64,000 bases of DNA from an uncultured Bacteroidales bacterium (GCA_944322715.1 CALUPT010000001.1:1-64000), one strand, 5' to 3'; positions 1-8,729 are shown, numbered from the stretch's first letter. Numbers and translations are program-made. The notes: a model not told the origin generated them from the letters alone.

Positions 1-3000
1 TTCTTAAACACATTGATGAGCATGATATTAACCATTGCTTTCACAAGAATATCCGTACCATCCGATCCTACATTATTGATGCGTTCAACCCAGCCAGTGT
101 CATTGTCGTTCTCTTTCACACGGAACTGCAGACGGAATGCATCACCTAACGACACTGTCTGACGATTTGGTTCGTTCTGCAGCTGGTGGGACAGGCTTTT
201 GAGATAATCCACGACCTTTCTGTTCACATCGTCCCTGTTGTCATTGGAGAAAAGATTCAGTTCACCGATAGAGAGGGCATTCTCTACAGTATAATCGTGA
301 ATGGATATAAGAAGCTGCATGAGTTTGTCGGATGATTCATTTGCCCTGAGCTCAATGCTCTTGATTACTCCGGCAAAATTCTTTTCCACAAAATCTTTGT
401 TTATGTCAATTATTACCTCATCCACATCCGACCTGCGTTTCATCAGCGAACCGATTTCTGCCGAGATGCGTCCCAGTATATCTTTATAGTGTTCGCTGGT
501 ACGACTGCGGAACTCCTCGATTTTGTTATTGTCCATGAAGTCCTGCAAATCAACGGCAATTTGCATATAGTCATTGTCTGTCACGGGCATTGTGTTGAAA
601 TGGAAAGCATTTTGAGGCTTGAAATTCCGGTTGAAGCTGACAACTGTGTCTTTAAGCTTGTCTATTGATTCGCGTTTTTGGATTACAGTGCCCCTGAGTT
701 GGCTCAAAAGCTGCTGGCAATCCTGCTGCGTCTGTACCATTTTGTCATCAGAGAGGAAAGTGTCCGGTACCAGATGTTCATTCTCTATCATCTGATGATA
801 AAGATTCAGCCCATCTTTCCTGTGTGCAAGTTCCTTGAGGACCATTTTCTGTTGCTCTTCCATTTCTTTGAGTTTTTTCCCGATGCGTGTCCGCTTGTCT
901 TCATAACGCTGACGCATCATTGAGAGCCGCTGGTCAATATCCTTGATTGTTTTCTTGATTTCAGGTTCTTTGGCAAAAAGATTGTCTGCAGCATCGTGAT
1001 ATCTGATGACTGTCGGTCGCTCTTTGTCTATCCTCGACAACAGCGCATTCAAATCCTCTAATGCTTTACGATATTGTTCAAGAAGATTTGTGTCAACTCC
1101 TTTGCCTGCAAGTTCTGCTTTCAGCTGTTCGTCGAGCTGCTTCTTCTGTTCGGCAAATTCCCGATTGCGTTCAGCATTTTCCGAAATTTGTGTTTCCTTG
1201 AAAATGCGCAATTCTTCATCAAGTGCCTTTGAGGCCTTGCTGAATGAGGTGTCAAGTTCCTTAAGGTCTTTTTTGTTCTTTATTTCGCTTTTCAAGCGTG
1301 CATCTTTCTCTGACTGCACTTTCAGCAGCGCCTCATTGTAGAAACGTTCACGAATGTCTTTTTCCTGGGAAATACGCTCTTGTTCTTCCATCTCCAGCTT
1401 ATGCCGAAGATTCTGCAGATTTTGTCGTTTTATTGGTATCTGTTCTTCTTCAACTTTCAATAATGTCGCATGTTGCCGGAGCGGATTGAGCTGTGCTGCG
1501 TATTTCTTTCCGAGTTTTGATATTTCTTCCTGAAGGATAACTGGTAATTGTGCAAGTTGTCGGTCAATCTGCTGCACCTGCTCATCTAAGTTTTCTTTCT
1601 CTAATCTATACTCGTCAGGTGTCCGATGTACTGAGGTAATATTGTCCAGATTCAATTTTATGCCGAATAGGTCGTCAGAAGTAGCATCCAGCTGAGGCTC
1701 AAGCCCTTGAGCATATAAAATTCTTTCTTCGTCAACAACTTTGCCTATGGTGTTCTCCCATCCGTCTGCATTGTCACAAAGCCATTTATAAAGAGAACCA
1801 TCCAGATGAGAAAGCAAATCATCAATCTTGGTGATTTGAGCGATAGCTTGTTTGCGGTCGGCTTCAAGACGTTCCTGCTCACGTCGGGATGCTTGTTTCA
1901 TTTCCGCCTCTTTCATCTCATACTCGGCAGCGATTTGAGTAATCTGACTTTTGGTTGCCTCCTGTTTGGCAGCATTTTCTTTCTCCATCAGATTCAGCTG
2001 CCGGAGCTGCTCATCAGCCTGATTTATTTCATCTGCCATAGGATGCCATTGGCGAAGTTCCTTCAGAGCATTATCCGCCTTGTTCTGTTCGGTCACCAGC
2101 ATCTGCAGACGCTCGTCAGACTCATGTCTCCAATCGTCAAAAGTTTCTATAACCTTATTTCTGTTCCTGGTGCGTTCGTCGTCCAATTTCTTGCGGCTTG
2201 TCTGAAGCATGGCCTGCTTTTGATAATATGTCTCATTCTGTCTGTTCTCAAATGCCTGGCGGGCATTCTCCAATTTTCCCCTTGCTATGTTGTATTTTTC
2301 CTCTATCGATGCATGAGTTTTCAATAAATCATCCAATAGCGTTTGTTTATCGGCAGCCTCCTGTCTGATAGCGGTTTCACGGTCTGCAAGAGTGAGCATA
2401 TCATTGATGCCAATGTCATCGAAATTCTTTCTGGCCTGTGCTATTTCCTTCAGTTTGCCTTTGTTCGCTCCAAGTTCCTGATTGAGTGAGTCTTTTTCTT
2501 TATCATATTCTGCAGTAAGTTCTTTTTCTCTGTCATGCTCTTTCTCAATTAAGGCTTTGATTTCTGCAGCTTCAGCCTCCAGAAGAGGTATGCGTTGTTC
2601 ACTGTATGATATCGCATGGTTCAGCATACGCCACACATCCGACAACTGCTGATCAAGAGCTACAATAGTACGGCCCTGTTCGGCAATTTTCAATGCCTGT
2701 TGGCGCACCGGGTAGTTGCCGTCACGTGTTTGACGAAACCAGCAGTCTATCTCATCATACTCTCGTTCGAAGTCCGTGACAAGCCGTCTGTAGGTTTGCA
2801 AATCAATCGGCAGTTCTTCATCTGCCATGGACTGTATAATAGTGTTCTTTATAAAGTCCGCATCCAATTTCGTATTCAGGAACACATTTTGGATACTTCG
2901 GGGAATGTTCTGATAATGAGAACTCTGCACCAGTGCATAACGAGTGTATTTGCTGTCATGGGTGTTGCCGAAAATAATGTCCTTGAACATTGCACCTGAC

Positions 3001-3419
3001 TCTATTCTTGCAGAAACTGCCACATTCCTGTCAATGCGTTCACGAATTTTCACCCAATCACTCAATACCTGCTTGTCATCGGCAATCAGCCACTCCCGCC
3101 GATATGGCGCATCAATGAATCTCCAGGAAGCGCGTCCCTGATACCTGCTGACAAGTATTGTATATGCACCATTATCCCGCATGACTTCATAGAGTATATA
3201 GGAGTTTGACTGGCGGAAATAGAATTCATCAAACGGCTTTTGTCCCTGTTGAATGCCAAGACGATGCTTGTCGGCATTGTAGAAAAACAGCAATGCCCTC
3301 AACACAGTGCTTTTGCCCACACCCTGTGTTCCGGTGAAATGCACATTGCCGTCTACAGAAATCTCTGCATACGGAATATTGGCACTATTGATAAAAATAA
3401 TCTTATTCAGGTACTTCAT
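1..3419 (-). CDS. jetC: SMC-like ATPase of a Wadjet/MksB-type condensin, 3' end cut by window edge
   Basis: At least 1139 residues are visible, starting at the ATG complementary to 3417-3419 (MKYLNKIIFINSA). The Walker A GTQGVGKS is at residues 30-37. A long, charged, heptad-like stretch rich in Glu, Lys and Gln fills roughly residues 260-900, as expected of an antiparallel SMC coiled coil. Near the window edge NVGSDGTDILVK (from about residue 1116) resembles the ABC signature region of MukB/JetC-like ATPases. Walker B would lie beyond position 1. The start overlaps the upstream small gene by 17 bases, so the two are probably translationally coupled. In MukBEF/MksBEF/Wadjet complexes the SMC subunit extrudes DNA and, with a TOPRIM nuclease, cleaves small circular DNA. 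MksB without a nuclease is the alternative. The Wadjet subtype cannot be fixed; a DUF3584-type (type III) SMC is possible. Confidence 0.8.
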   Translation of the reverse strand, partial: MKYLNKIIFINSANIPYAEISVDGNVHFTGTQGVGKSTVLRALLFFYNADKHRLGIQQGQKPFDEFYFRQSNSYILYEVMRDNGAYTILVSRYQGRASWRFIDAPYRREWLIADDKQVLSDWVKIRERIDRNVAVSARIESGAMFKDIIFGNTHDSKYTRYALVQSSHYQNIPRSIQNVFLNTKLDADFIKNTIIQSMADEELPIDLQTYRRLVTDFEREYDEIDCWFRQTRDGNYPVRQQALKIAEQGRTIVALDQQLSDVWRMLNHAISYSEQRIPLLEAEAAEIKALIEKEHDREKELTAEYDKEKDSLNQELGANKGKLKEIAQARKNFDDIGINDMLTLADRETAIRQEAADKQTLLDDLLKTHASIEEKYNIARGKLENARQAFENRQNETYYQKQAMLQTSRKKLDDERTRNRNKVIETFDDWRHESDERLQMLVTEQNKADNALKELRQWHPMADEINQADEQLRQLNLMEKENAAKQEATKSQITQIAAEYEMKEAEMKQASRREQERLEADRKQAIAQITKIDDLLSHLDGSLYKWLCDNADGWENTIGKVVDEERILYAQGLEPQLDATSDDLFGIKLNLDNITSVHRTPDEYRLEKENLDEQVQQIDRQLAQLPVILQEEISKLGKKYAAQLNPLRQHATLLKVEEEQIPIKRQNLQNLRHKLEMEEQERISQEKDIRERFYNEALLKVQSEKDARLKSEIKNKKDLKELDTSFSKASKALDEELRIFKETQISENAERNREFAEQKKQLDEQLKAELAGKGVDTNLLEQYRKALEDLNALLSRIDKERPTVIRYHDAADNLFAKEPEIKKTIKDIDQRLSMMRQRYEDKRTRIGKKLKEMEEQQKMVLKELAHRKDGLNLYHQMIENEHLVPDTFLSDDKMVQTQQDCQQLLSQLRGTVIQKRESIDKLKDTVVSFNRNFKPQNAFHFNTMPVTDNDYMQIAVDLQDFMDNNKIEEFRSRTSEHYKDILGRISAEIGSLMKRRSDVDEVIIDINKDFVEKNFAGVIKSIELRANESSDKLMQLLISIHDYTVENALSIGELNLFSNDNRDDVNRKVVDYLKSLSHQLQNEPNRQTVSLGDAFRLQFRVKENDNDTGWVERINNVGSDGTDILVKAMVNIMLINVFK

Positions 3420-3960
3420 CTTCGTTTGCTATTTGAATCATTTCAACCAATTCCTCGACATAGCGGAATGCAGAAGTTATCTTATATGTTTCATCAAGCT
3501 CGCTTAAGCACTCTGCAAAGCCCATATTCTGCATTTCCTGAAGCAGTTTGTTCACTATCTCAACATTGGACGCAGCACCGTATTTCTTGAACAGGTGGTT
3601 TGCCTTTTCCTTCAGTTCAATATCCAGACTGATTTGTTCTGTCAGATGACTTTTACGAAACTGATATCCGGCAGTAAATGACTGATTGTAGCACTTCAGG
3701 AAGTCCAGATAGTCAAGCCATTTTGAGAAACTTTCCAATTTTTGTTCTATGGCTTGTCTGCTTTCTCCGATTCGGGAAAAATAGAAGTAGCCATTGCCGG
3801 ATTCCAACTGGAGTCCGATTTCTTTGAAGTAATCAGCGTAATCCTCTGCGTTCTCTTCGATATCTTCATACAAATGACGGGTAGAGGCATCCGTACTGTC
3901 CGCCGAAAGGAATTCTCCCCGGCTTAGCCGCTCGTATATTCTTTGTGTATTATTTCGCAT
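3403..3960 (-). CDS. jetB: MksE/JetB-like condensin accessory subunit
   Basis: This is a 185-aa, acidic, soluble protein with no signal peptide or membrane segment. Its size and predicted helical, winged-helix-like character fit the KITE subunit (MksE/JetB, DUF4194-like) that sits on the kleisin in MukBEF-type complexes. It overlaps the upstream kleisin-like gene by 11 bases and the SMC gene by 17 bases. That tight A-B-C order on one strand is the order of Wadjet jetA-jetB-jetC and is the main reason for the call. Sequence recognition alone is moderate: it reads like the Bacteroidales proteins usually labelled condensin complex protein MksE. Confidence 0.66.
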   Translation of the reverse strand: MRNNTQRIYERLSRGEFLSADSTDASTRHLYEDIEENAEDYADYFKEIGLQLESGNGYFYFSRIGESRQAIEQKLESFSKWLDYLDFLKCYNQSFTAGYQFRKSHLTEQISLDIELKEKANHLFKKYGAASNVEIVNKLLQEMQNMGFAECLSELDETYKITSAFRYVEELVEMIQIANEDEVPE

Positions 3961-5149
3961 AAATTATAGGATATTCAATGTCTTGGTAAATTGCATATTC
4001 TCCTGTTGTCCGGCATTCGTCAGGATGTAGGATGACCAGTTGGCAGAAAAGGGCGGCATAGTCTTCAATACTGCGTTTTGCCTTATAGTCATACCTCAGG
4101 ATGAATTCAAACAGATTATGTCCCGATGCCAGGAATGCATTCCATACTTCAGTAGAATCCACCTCTTCCAGTCGTTGGATATGCTCCTTCAAATCGTCTT
4201 CAGTCAGAGGCTCTGCTTCTGTCCTTGCCGTTTTCTGCATTCCATTCCGTTCGGCAATTCGTTTCAGCAGCTTTACTGCCTGCTCGTTTTCCCTCAGCAT
4301 TTCCAAAGACAGGCGGATCTTGTTGTATTGACGGGATTCCATCCAAAGAGGGTTTCTTTCTTCCAGCACATGCACAAGATTCGTATCGGTCTTGATAAGC
4401 AGCAGGTCTTGCAGATATTTTAATTTCCGTATCTTTTTGTAAAGTTGATTTTGCCGGTCTATCTGATTGATATAGGATATAATCTGTCTGTCAATCTCCA
4501 TCAGTGCATGATAGGCTTCGACAAAATCATGTTTCACGTCGCTGCAGGTTTTTGCCATGTGCGGGTCATTGGCCATGATGAAAAAGGCATGCTCATTATC
4601 CATCAGCTTTTCACATTCACGTATCATTGCACGAATGCTGTGGCTCTTCTCGTCCAGATTCTGCAGTTTCTTCTTTTTGATGACATAGTTTGGTTCCTGC
4701 TTGTATGCATTATCCATATTGCGCTTCAAATCCACCACATTCTTCAGGGTTCTGAATCCTGCCTTCTTCAAGAGTTGCCGTACGCTGTCCTGATATCCTG
4801 CTTTTCGGTTAGGGTTAGTTTCCTGCAGAAAATATCCGATATTCTCTTTCAGGGTGTTGATGCATTCCTGTACGCTTAGTACGCTAATTTCCTCATTGAC
4901 ATTCAGCACTTCCTCAAAAAAGTTCAGATAGTCGCTCTCAATCTCAACCGCATTTCCGGATTCCACCAGCACACCATAATCAACCAGCTTTCTCAATCTT
5001 TGTTCATTTCCTCCGACAAGGTCAATGGCAAGCCCCGACGGAAACTTCATAAGCTTCCGCTTCTCAAACATCTCGCTTAGCAATCTTTGCTCACGTGAGA
5101 GCGTTTTCGTCAGTTCTTCTATACTTCTAAAATGCGTCAGGACATCCAT
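3950..5149 (-). CDS. jetA: Kleisin-like subunit (JetA/MksF-like)
   Basis: This 399-aa soluble protein opens with a helical, winged-helix-like N-terminal part (MDVLTHFRSIEELTKTLS). A charged helical middle follows (about residues 150-260, with QIDRQNQLYKKIRKLKYL), and a shorter C-terminal domain begins around residue 310. This layout fits a kleisin that bridges SMC heads. It is shorter than most DUF3375-type JetA proteins (around 480 aa), so it may belong to another Wadjet subtype. It starts 4 bases after the stop of the DUF4143 ATPase and overlaps the next gene by 11 bases, so all four are probably one transcript. The assignment rests more on gene order and size than on a recognised motif. 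Confidence 0.6.
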   Translation of the reverse strand: MDVLTHFRSIEELTKTLSREQRLLSEMFEKRKLMKFPSGLAIDLVGGNEQRLRKLVDYGVLVESGNAVEIESDYLNFFEEVLNVNEEISVLSVQECINTLKENIGYFLQETNPNRKAGYQDSVRQLLKKAGFRTLKNVVDLKRNMDNAYKQEPNYVIKKKKLQNLDEKSHSIRAMIRECEKLMDNEHAFFIMANDPHMAKTCSDVKHDFVEAYHALMEIDRQIISYINQIDRQNQLYKKIRKLKYLQDLLLIKTDTNLVHVLEERNPLWMESRQYNKIRLSLEMLRENEQAVKLLKRIAERNGMQKTARTEAEPLTEDDLKEHIQRLEEVDSTEVWNAFLASGHNLFEFILRYDYKAKRSIEDYAALFCQLVILHPDECRTTGEYAIYQDIEYPIIYAK

Positions 5150-5153
5150 ATAT

Positions 5154-6398
5154 TCAAAACTCTGTGATTGGCACTACATCTATCCTATAACCATCTTTCT
5201 CAATTGTGCGCTTATCATTATAAGTCACAATAACAAGATTATCACACTTTAATTCTCCGGCACATTCAACAATGCTGTCCATTTCCCGCTTCTCCGTTTT
5301 AGGACTGCTCATATCATAACATACCTGGACAAGGCGTAATATGCGTGGTCCTTCACGAAGGACAAAATCAACTTCTTTATCATTCCGTGAACGATAATAA
5401 AACATGGTCTTTTCAACATCATAGCCCCGGCGTATAAGTTCTATGAAAACTTGATTTTCAAGCAGCCGCCCCAGATTGTCACTCAAGGAAAATGCCTTTG
5501 ATGCCACAAAACCGTTGTCAACGACATATACTTTCCTTGGGGCTTTTTTCATCAGCTTAAGCTTATTGTTGTAGCGTGACAAATAATAGAAAAGGTATGG
5601 TTCATGGAGATAATCCATATATTTTTTTGTCGTATTGACACTGGAGAAGTCAAGTTCAGATGTCAATTCATTAGCACTGACAGGATTACAGAAGTTCGAG
5701 ACAAGATACATGGCCAAGTTATTCAGATCAGTCACATTCCGGACATTATGACGTTTGGCAACATCTTTCCATATAATGGAATCAAACAACGTATCAAGAT
5801 AATTACGTGTCAGTTGCCGCGAAGCAACTGTTTCAGGATAACCGCCATTCCTCAAATAGTCATCTGCCAACACAAGAGCCTCGGTTTTGTCTTCTGGTTT
5901 CAGTGAATGAAGATCCTGTTTGTTCCAGTCAAAAAACTCTTCAAGACTGAATGGCAGCATCTCTACCTGAAGGTACTTGCCTGTCAATACTGTCGCCATT
6001 TCATTGCTGAGCATTCTGGCATTACTGCCTGTTATTATGAGATTCTTTCCCAATCTATAGAGTTCACTGACCCATAAATCCCATCCATCAAGGTTCTGGA
6101 CCTCGTCCAACAGGATATATTCATACCCTGGATAGACATCATCCAGCATCCGCATGACAAGATCCGCATCCCAAGTTTCCAGCAATTGATAATTGTCGAA
6201 GTTCAGATATGCGAAATTCTTGTCTCGCAGCATCAATAATGCCTGGGTGGATTTGCCCACCCGTCGGGGACCTGTTATCAACTTGATCAGATGGCTGCTC
6301 AATAACATATCTGTATCCTGGACACTCCTGCGTATCAAATAGGGACGAGACATCAGTTCGTCTCGTTCTTTGCGTTGATTCAGAATGATTGTTTTCAT
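5154..6398 (-). CDS. AAA ATPase with C-terminal DUF4143 domain
   Basis: This 414-aa protein has a Walker A GPRRVGKST at residues 43-51, a Walker B YILLDEVQ with D98-E99, and a sensor-like LIITGSNAR near residue 125. The C-terminal half carries the DUF4143 segment YYRSRNDKEVDFVLREG followed by LVQVCY. DUF4143 has a restriction-endonuclease-like fold; here the usual ExK is LVQVCY, so nuclease activity is doubtful. These ATPases (AAA_14) are widespread in Bacteroidales, often in mobile or defence contexts, with poorly known function. The gene ends only 4 bases before the kleisin-like gene, making it the probable first gene of the Wadjet-like operon. A second ATG at residue 16 (MSRPYLIRR) is a credible alternative start, since the SD-like AGGAG abuts the first ATG with no spacing. 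Confidence 0.85.
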   Translation of the reverse strand: MKTIILNQRKERDELMSRPYLIRRSVQDTDMLLSSHLIKLITGPRRVGKSTQALLMLRDKNFAYLNFDNYQLLETWDADLVMRMLDDVYPGYEYILLDEVQNLDGWDLWVSELYRLGKNLIITGSNARMLSNEMATVLTGKYLQVEMLPFSLEEFFDWNKQDLHSLKPEDKTEALVLADDYLRNGGYPETVASRQLTRNYLDTLFDSIIWKDVAKRHNVRNVTDLNNLAMYLVSNFCNPVSANELTSELDFSSVNTTKKYMDYLHEPYLFYYLSRYNNKLKLMKKAPRKVYVVDNGFVASKAFSLSDNLGRLLENQVFIELIRRGYDVEKTMFYYRSRNDKEVDFVLREGPRILRLVQVCYDMSSPKTEKREMDSIVECAGELKCDNLVIVTYNDKRTIEKDGYRIDVVPITEF

Positions 6399-6452
6399 CT
6401 CCTATGTTCTTATCTAAATACAATATTACTATTTTTTATTCAGAAAACAATT

Positions 6453-6489
6453 TGTACTGCATAAAATATATGTAATTTTGTGCAGTACA
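6453..6489. promoter_or_regulatory. Large inverted repeat upstream of the ATPase/Wadjet-like operon
   Basis: TGTACTGCATAAAAT (6453-6467) and ATTTTGTGCAGTACA (6475-6489) form 15-base arms with one mismatch around a 7-base spacer. The element lies 55 bases upstream of the ATPase start in an AT-rich stretch. The symmetry fits a dimeric regulator's operator or a recognition site for the ATPase itself. A terminal scar of an insertion is also possible, because a broken ExbB-like gene starts 14 bases beyond it. Confidence 0.6.
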
Positions 6490-6502
6490 GAGTTATTTTT
6501 GA

Positions 6503-6775
6503 GCAAAACTTTGTGCTGTCCTCGCATCGGTTTTCTTCGCGGCATGGAAAGCCCCGCGATGGGTCAGGGAAACCGGCATGTTCGCCCTTGTCTTCGGCCT
6601 GTTCTCCACATTCCTCGGCATTATACAGGTGCTCGGAGTGATGCAGCAGATTGAAAGCATTGAAACCGGCGTGCTCTGCGGCGGAATCAAGGTGACTCTG
6701 ATCCCAGCGGTCTACGGAATGATAATCTACATGATTTCACTTGTCATCAGAATCGCCGAAAAACCTCGGATCTGA
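6503..6775 (+). pseudogene. 3' remnant of a MotA/TolQ/ExbB proton-channel family gene
   Basis: An open frame runs from just after a TGA at 6500-6502 to the TGA at 6773-6775, giving about 90 residues. It contains two hydrophobic helices, around MFALVFGLFSTFLGIIQVL and CGGIKVTLIPAVYGMIIYMI. Gly-Gly-Ile-Lys-Val followed by a second helix is the typical end of small Bacteroidota MotA/TolQ/ExbB-like proteins. The N-terminal half, with the first membrane helix, is absent, and the upstream sequence is the AT-rich island DNA. I read it as a truncated remnant left at the island boundary; a short gene starting at the internal ATG (6578) is a weaker alternative. Confidence 0.55.
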
Positions 6776-6798
6776 TTGTCATAAAGGCAGCTGAAATT

Positions 6799-6825
6799 CC
6801 CCGGTGAGAGAGTCACTTACCGGGG
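6799..6825 (-). terminator. Hairpin overlapping the stop of the TOPRIM-like gene
   Basis: CCCCGGT (6799-6805) and ACCGGGG (6819-6825) form a perfect 7-bp stem whose loop contains the TGA stop of the minus-strand gene. The downstream T-run is weak (GAATTTC), so termination strength is uncertain. It could also end any plus-strand transcript of the ExbB remnant, where ATTTGT follows. Confidence 0.5.
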
Positions 6826-7607
6826 ATTTGTCCGATCGGAGCAGGAAAATATTCATACAGGAACAACGGGAACGCGCTCAGTATGCTGACACACTCCTTA
6901 GGAAGAACATAGTCTTGCAACTGTGCATTGAATATCTCTTTCTGAGACACCGCTTCCTTACTTTCAGGCATTAACCGACTGCAGGTACAGAGGTAATTGG
7001 CCTTGACGATGTTCTGCTCTTGCAGCAGTTTCCAGTTTTCTATGCGGGAACTGATTTCTCTTTCGGTCGCAGGGCGATGCTCGTTCAATGTCAGGAAATC
7101 AAGGCTCTTGTAATCGGAGAATTCGTCTGCCAATTTCTTGAAAGACATTTCTCTGCACTGCTTCCTACTTACAGTATAGGTATAGAATATTGTATCGGGA
7201 AGCCGCTTGGTGTATCGGATGGCTTCCACCATCGGATAGTTTATGTAGAGTTTTCCGTTCTCCGTTTCGTTATCGAACATTTCCAGCATCTCTGAAATCT
7301 GCAAATTCATGTCAGACAACGAAATATTCTTATTATGGAAGTCATAGTCGAATATCAGGTAAATTTCCGAAAAGTCCGAACTTCTTGCATTATCGGGAAA
7401 CGGAGAATCATCTCTGCCGGAGTACTTCTCCATAAGGATGGAAACTATGTCACCGGAATCATCGAATTCCTTCAACTTCCTGTAGAGCTCGTAAATATTG
7501 TTGTCAAAGGAACATACAATGTGCTGTCTGTCCCTGAAGAACAGGCATTCTATCGCCCTGAACAGATTCGGTTCGCGTTTTCTGCCTTCAAAAACAAACA
7601 GTATCAT
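6813..7607 (-). CDS. TOPRIM-like protein (RloB/DUF4435/AbiLii-like), partner of the upstream ATPase
   Basis: This is a 264-aa soluble protein. The N-terminus reads ILFVFEGRKREPNLF, matching the acidic first motif of RloB/TOPRIM-type proteins (E7). LIFDYDFHN at residues 84-92 supplies the D87-x-D89 pair expected for TOPRIM metal binding. It overlaps the stop of the AAA ATPase by four bases (ATGA), so the two are translationally coupled. ATPase plus TOPRIM/RloB pairs are the layout of phage-defence systems such as PARIS (AriA/AriB) and AbiL. In those systems the ATPase senses a phage trigger and releases a toxic TOPRIM nuclease. Family membership is inferred from motifs and arrangement, and the exact system is not certain. 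Confidence 0.6.
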   Translation of the reverse strand: MILFVFEGRKREPNLFRAIECLFFRDRQHIVCSFDNNIYELYRKLKEFDDSGDIVSILMEKYSGRDDSPFPDNARSSDFSEIYLIFDYDFHNKNISLSDMNLQISEMLEMFDNETENGKLYINYPMVEAIRYTKRLPDTIFYTYTVSRKQCREMSFKKLADEFSDYKSLDFLTLNEHRPATEREISSRIENWKLLQEQNIVKANYLCTCSRLMPESKEAVSQKEIFNAQLQDYVLPKECVSILSAFPLFLYEYFPAPIGQIPGK

Positions 7608-8704
7608 ACCCTGAATGTATCTCCCCGGAACAACTTTTCGATATTATGCCCGAACCGGAGTTCTTTCTCCGTGCAATCGCACAGCGCTTTGATTTTGTTG
7701 TCATACACAATGAAATTGCAGTCCGGACGAAGTAAATCATTCGTCATCAAGTAGGTATTGTGAGAAGAAGTGAACACCTGGCAATCAAGTCCGAACAAGA
7801 GTTTGCAGACCTCAAAGGAAAGTTTGAAATGATAGAAAGCATCGAACTCATCGATGAAGACAAATGTTGCATCTTCCATCCGGTTGACCCAGTAGAACAG
7901 CAGCTCCAATGCCTTTGTTCCTGTGGAAGAAATTGGATCGAATGGAATTTTCTTCCCGTCCACAATACAGAACAAGGTCTTGTCGCCTTGGGCCGGAGTC
8001 GCAAACTTAAAATCCTGTCCGCTGATTTCTTTGAGAAACCTTTCAAATTCCACCACGAGTTTGTTCCGGATGATGAATTCATCCAAAAGAGTGATAGCAT
8101 TTTCAAGTCCAATGAATTCTCTGGTATCAAGACAACGGAACCATAACATCCCGTTTACAAAGCTATTCAACCGGAGGAGATAGTTATCTCCGGCAAGAGG
8201 ATAGGAGGTGATGAGAAAATTCACGATAGAGACATTGTTCGCATTGTCAGCAAGGTTGTGACGGACAGAATCGCCCATAGGGAATTCACTGCCATCAATA
8301 TCCAATTTCCCATTCTCGCGTTTGAAGACCTGTCTGCCGTTTACGGTCATCTGCTCATGCCGAAGCACCCCCATGTAATCTTTGCCATAACAGTACTCGA
8401 CTGCCTGACCGTCAAAAATGAATGTATATTCAAACTCAACAATTAGATTACGATTACCAGCATACGTAAAATTGAAATAGTAATCCGGTTTTTTCCACTT
8501 CTGGGACAGATGATTGACTATATCAAATATTGCAAGGCTGAAATTGGTCTTTCCTGAACCATTCGGGCCATATAGTATCCCGTTTTTGATGATGCCGTCT
8601 TTTATAGCAAAACTGTTGAAAGTGTAATTGCTGTGGCGGGTCAGGTCAATCTCAATCCTTTCCTTAAAGCCCCGGAAGTTTTTTACGGCAAACTTTGCAA
8701 GCAT
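7604..8704 (-). CDS. AAA ATPase (AAA_15/AAA_21, RloA/AriA-like) of a two-gene defence cassette
   Basis: The protein is 366 aa from the ATG at 8702-8704 (MLAKFAVKNFRGFKERIEI), a typical start for SMC/RecF-like ATPases of this class. A longer upstream frame exists but runs through repeat DNA and the candidate promoter, so it was not used. The Walker A GPNGSGKT is at residues 46-53. ATFVFIDEFDAFYHF is the Walker B, and VFTSSHNTYLM the H-switch region. The C-terminus overlaps the TOPRIM-like gene by ATGA. The pair lies on the 3' side of a tRNA-Ser, a usual place for acquired islands. Predicted role: trigger sensing and control of the TOPRIM effector. Confidence 0.8.
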   Translation of the reverse strand: MLAKFAVKNFRGFKERIEIDLTRHSNYTFNSFAIKDGIIKNGILYGPNGSGKTNFSLAIFDIVNHLSQKWKKPDYYFNFTYAGNRNLIVEFEYTFIFDGQAVEYCYGKDYMGVLRHEQMTVNGRQVFKRENGKLDIDGSEFPMGDSVRHNLADNANNVSIVNFLITSYPLAGDNYLLRLNSFVNGMLWFRCLDTREFIGLENAITLLDEFIIRNKLVVEFERFLKEISGQDFKFATPAQGDKTLFCIVDGKKIPFDPISSTGTKALELLFYWVNRMEDATFVFIDEFDAFYHFKLSFEVCKLLFGLDCQVFTSSHNTYLMTNDLLRPDCNFIVYDNKIKALCDCTEKELRFGHNIEKLFRGDTFRV

Positions 8705-8729
8705 GACATTGTATTGTTTGTTCAGGAAA

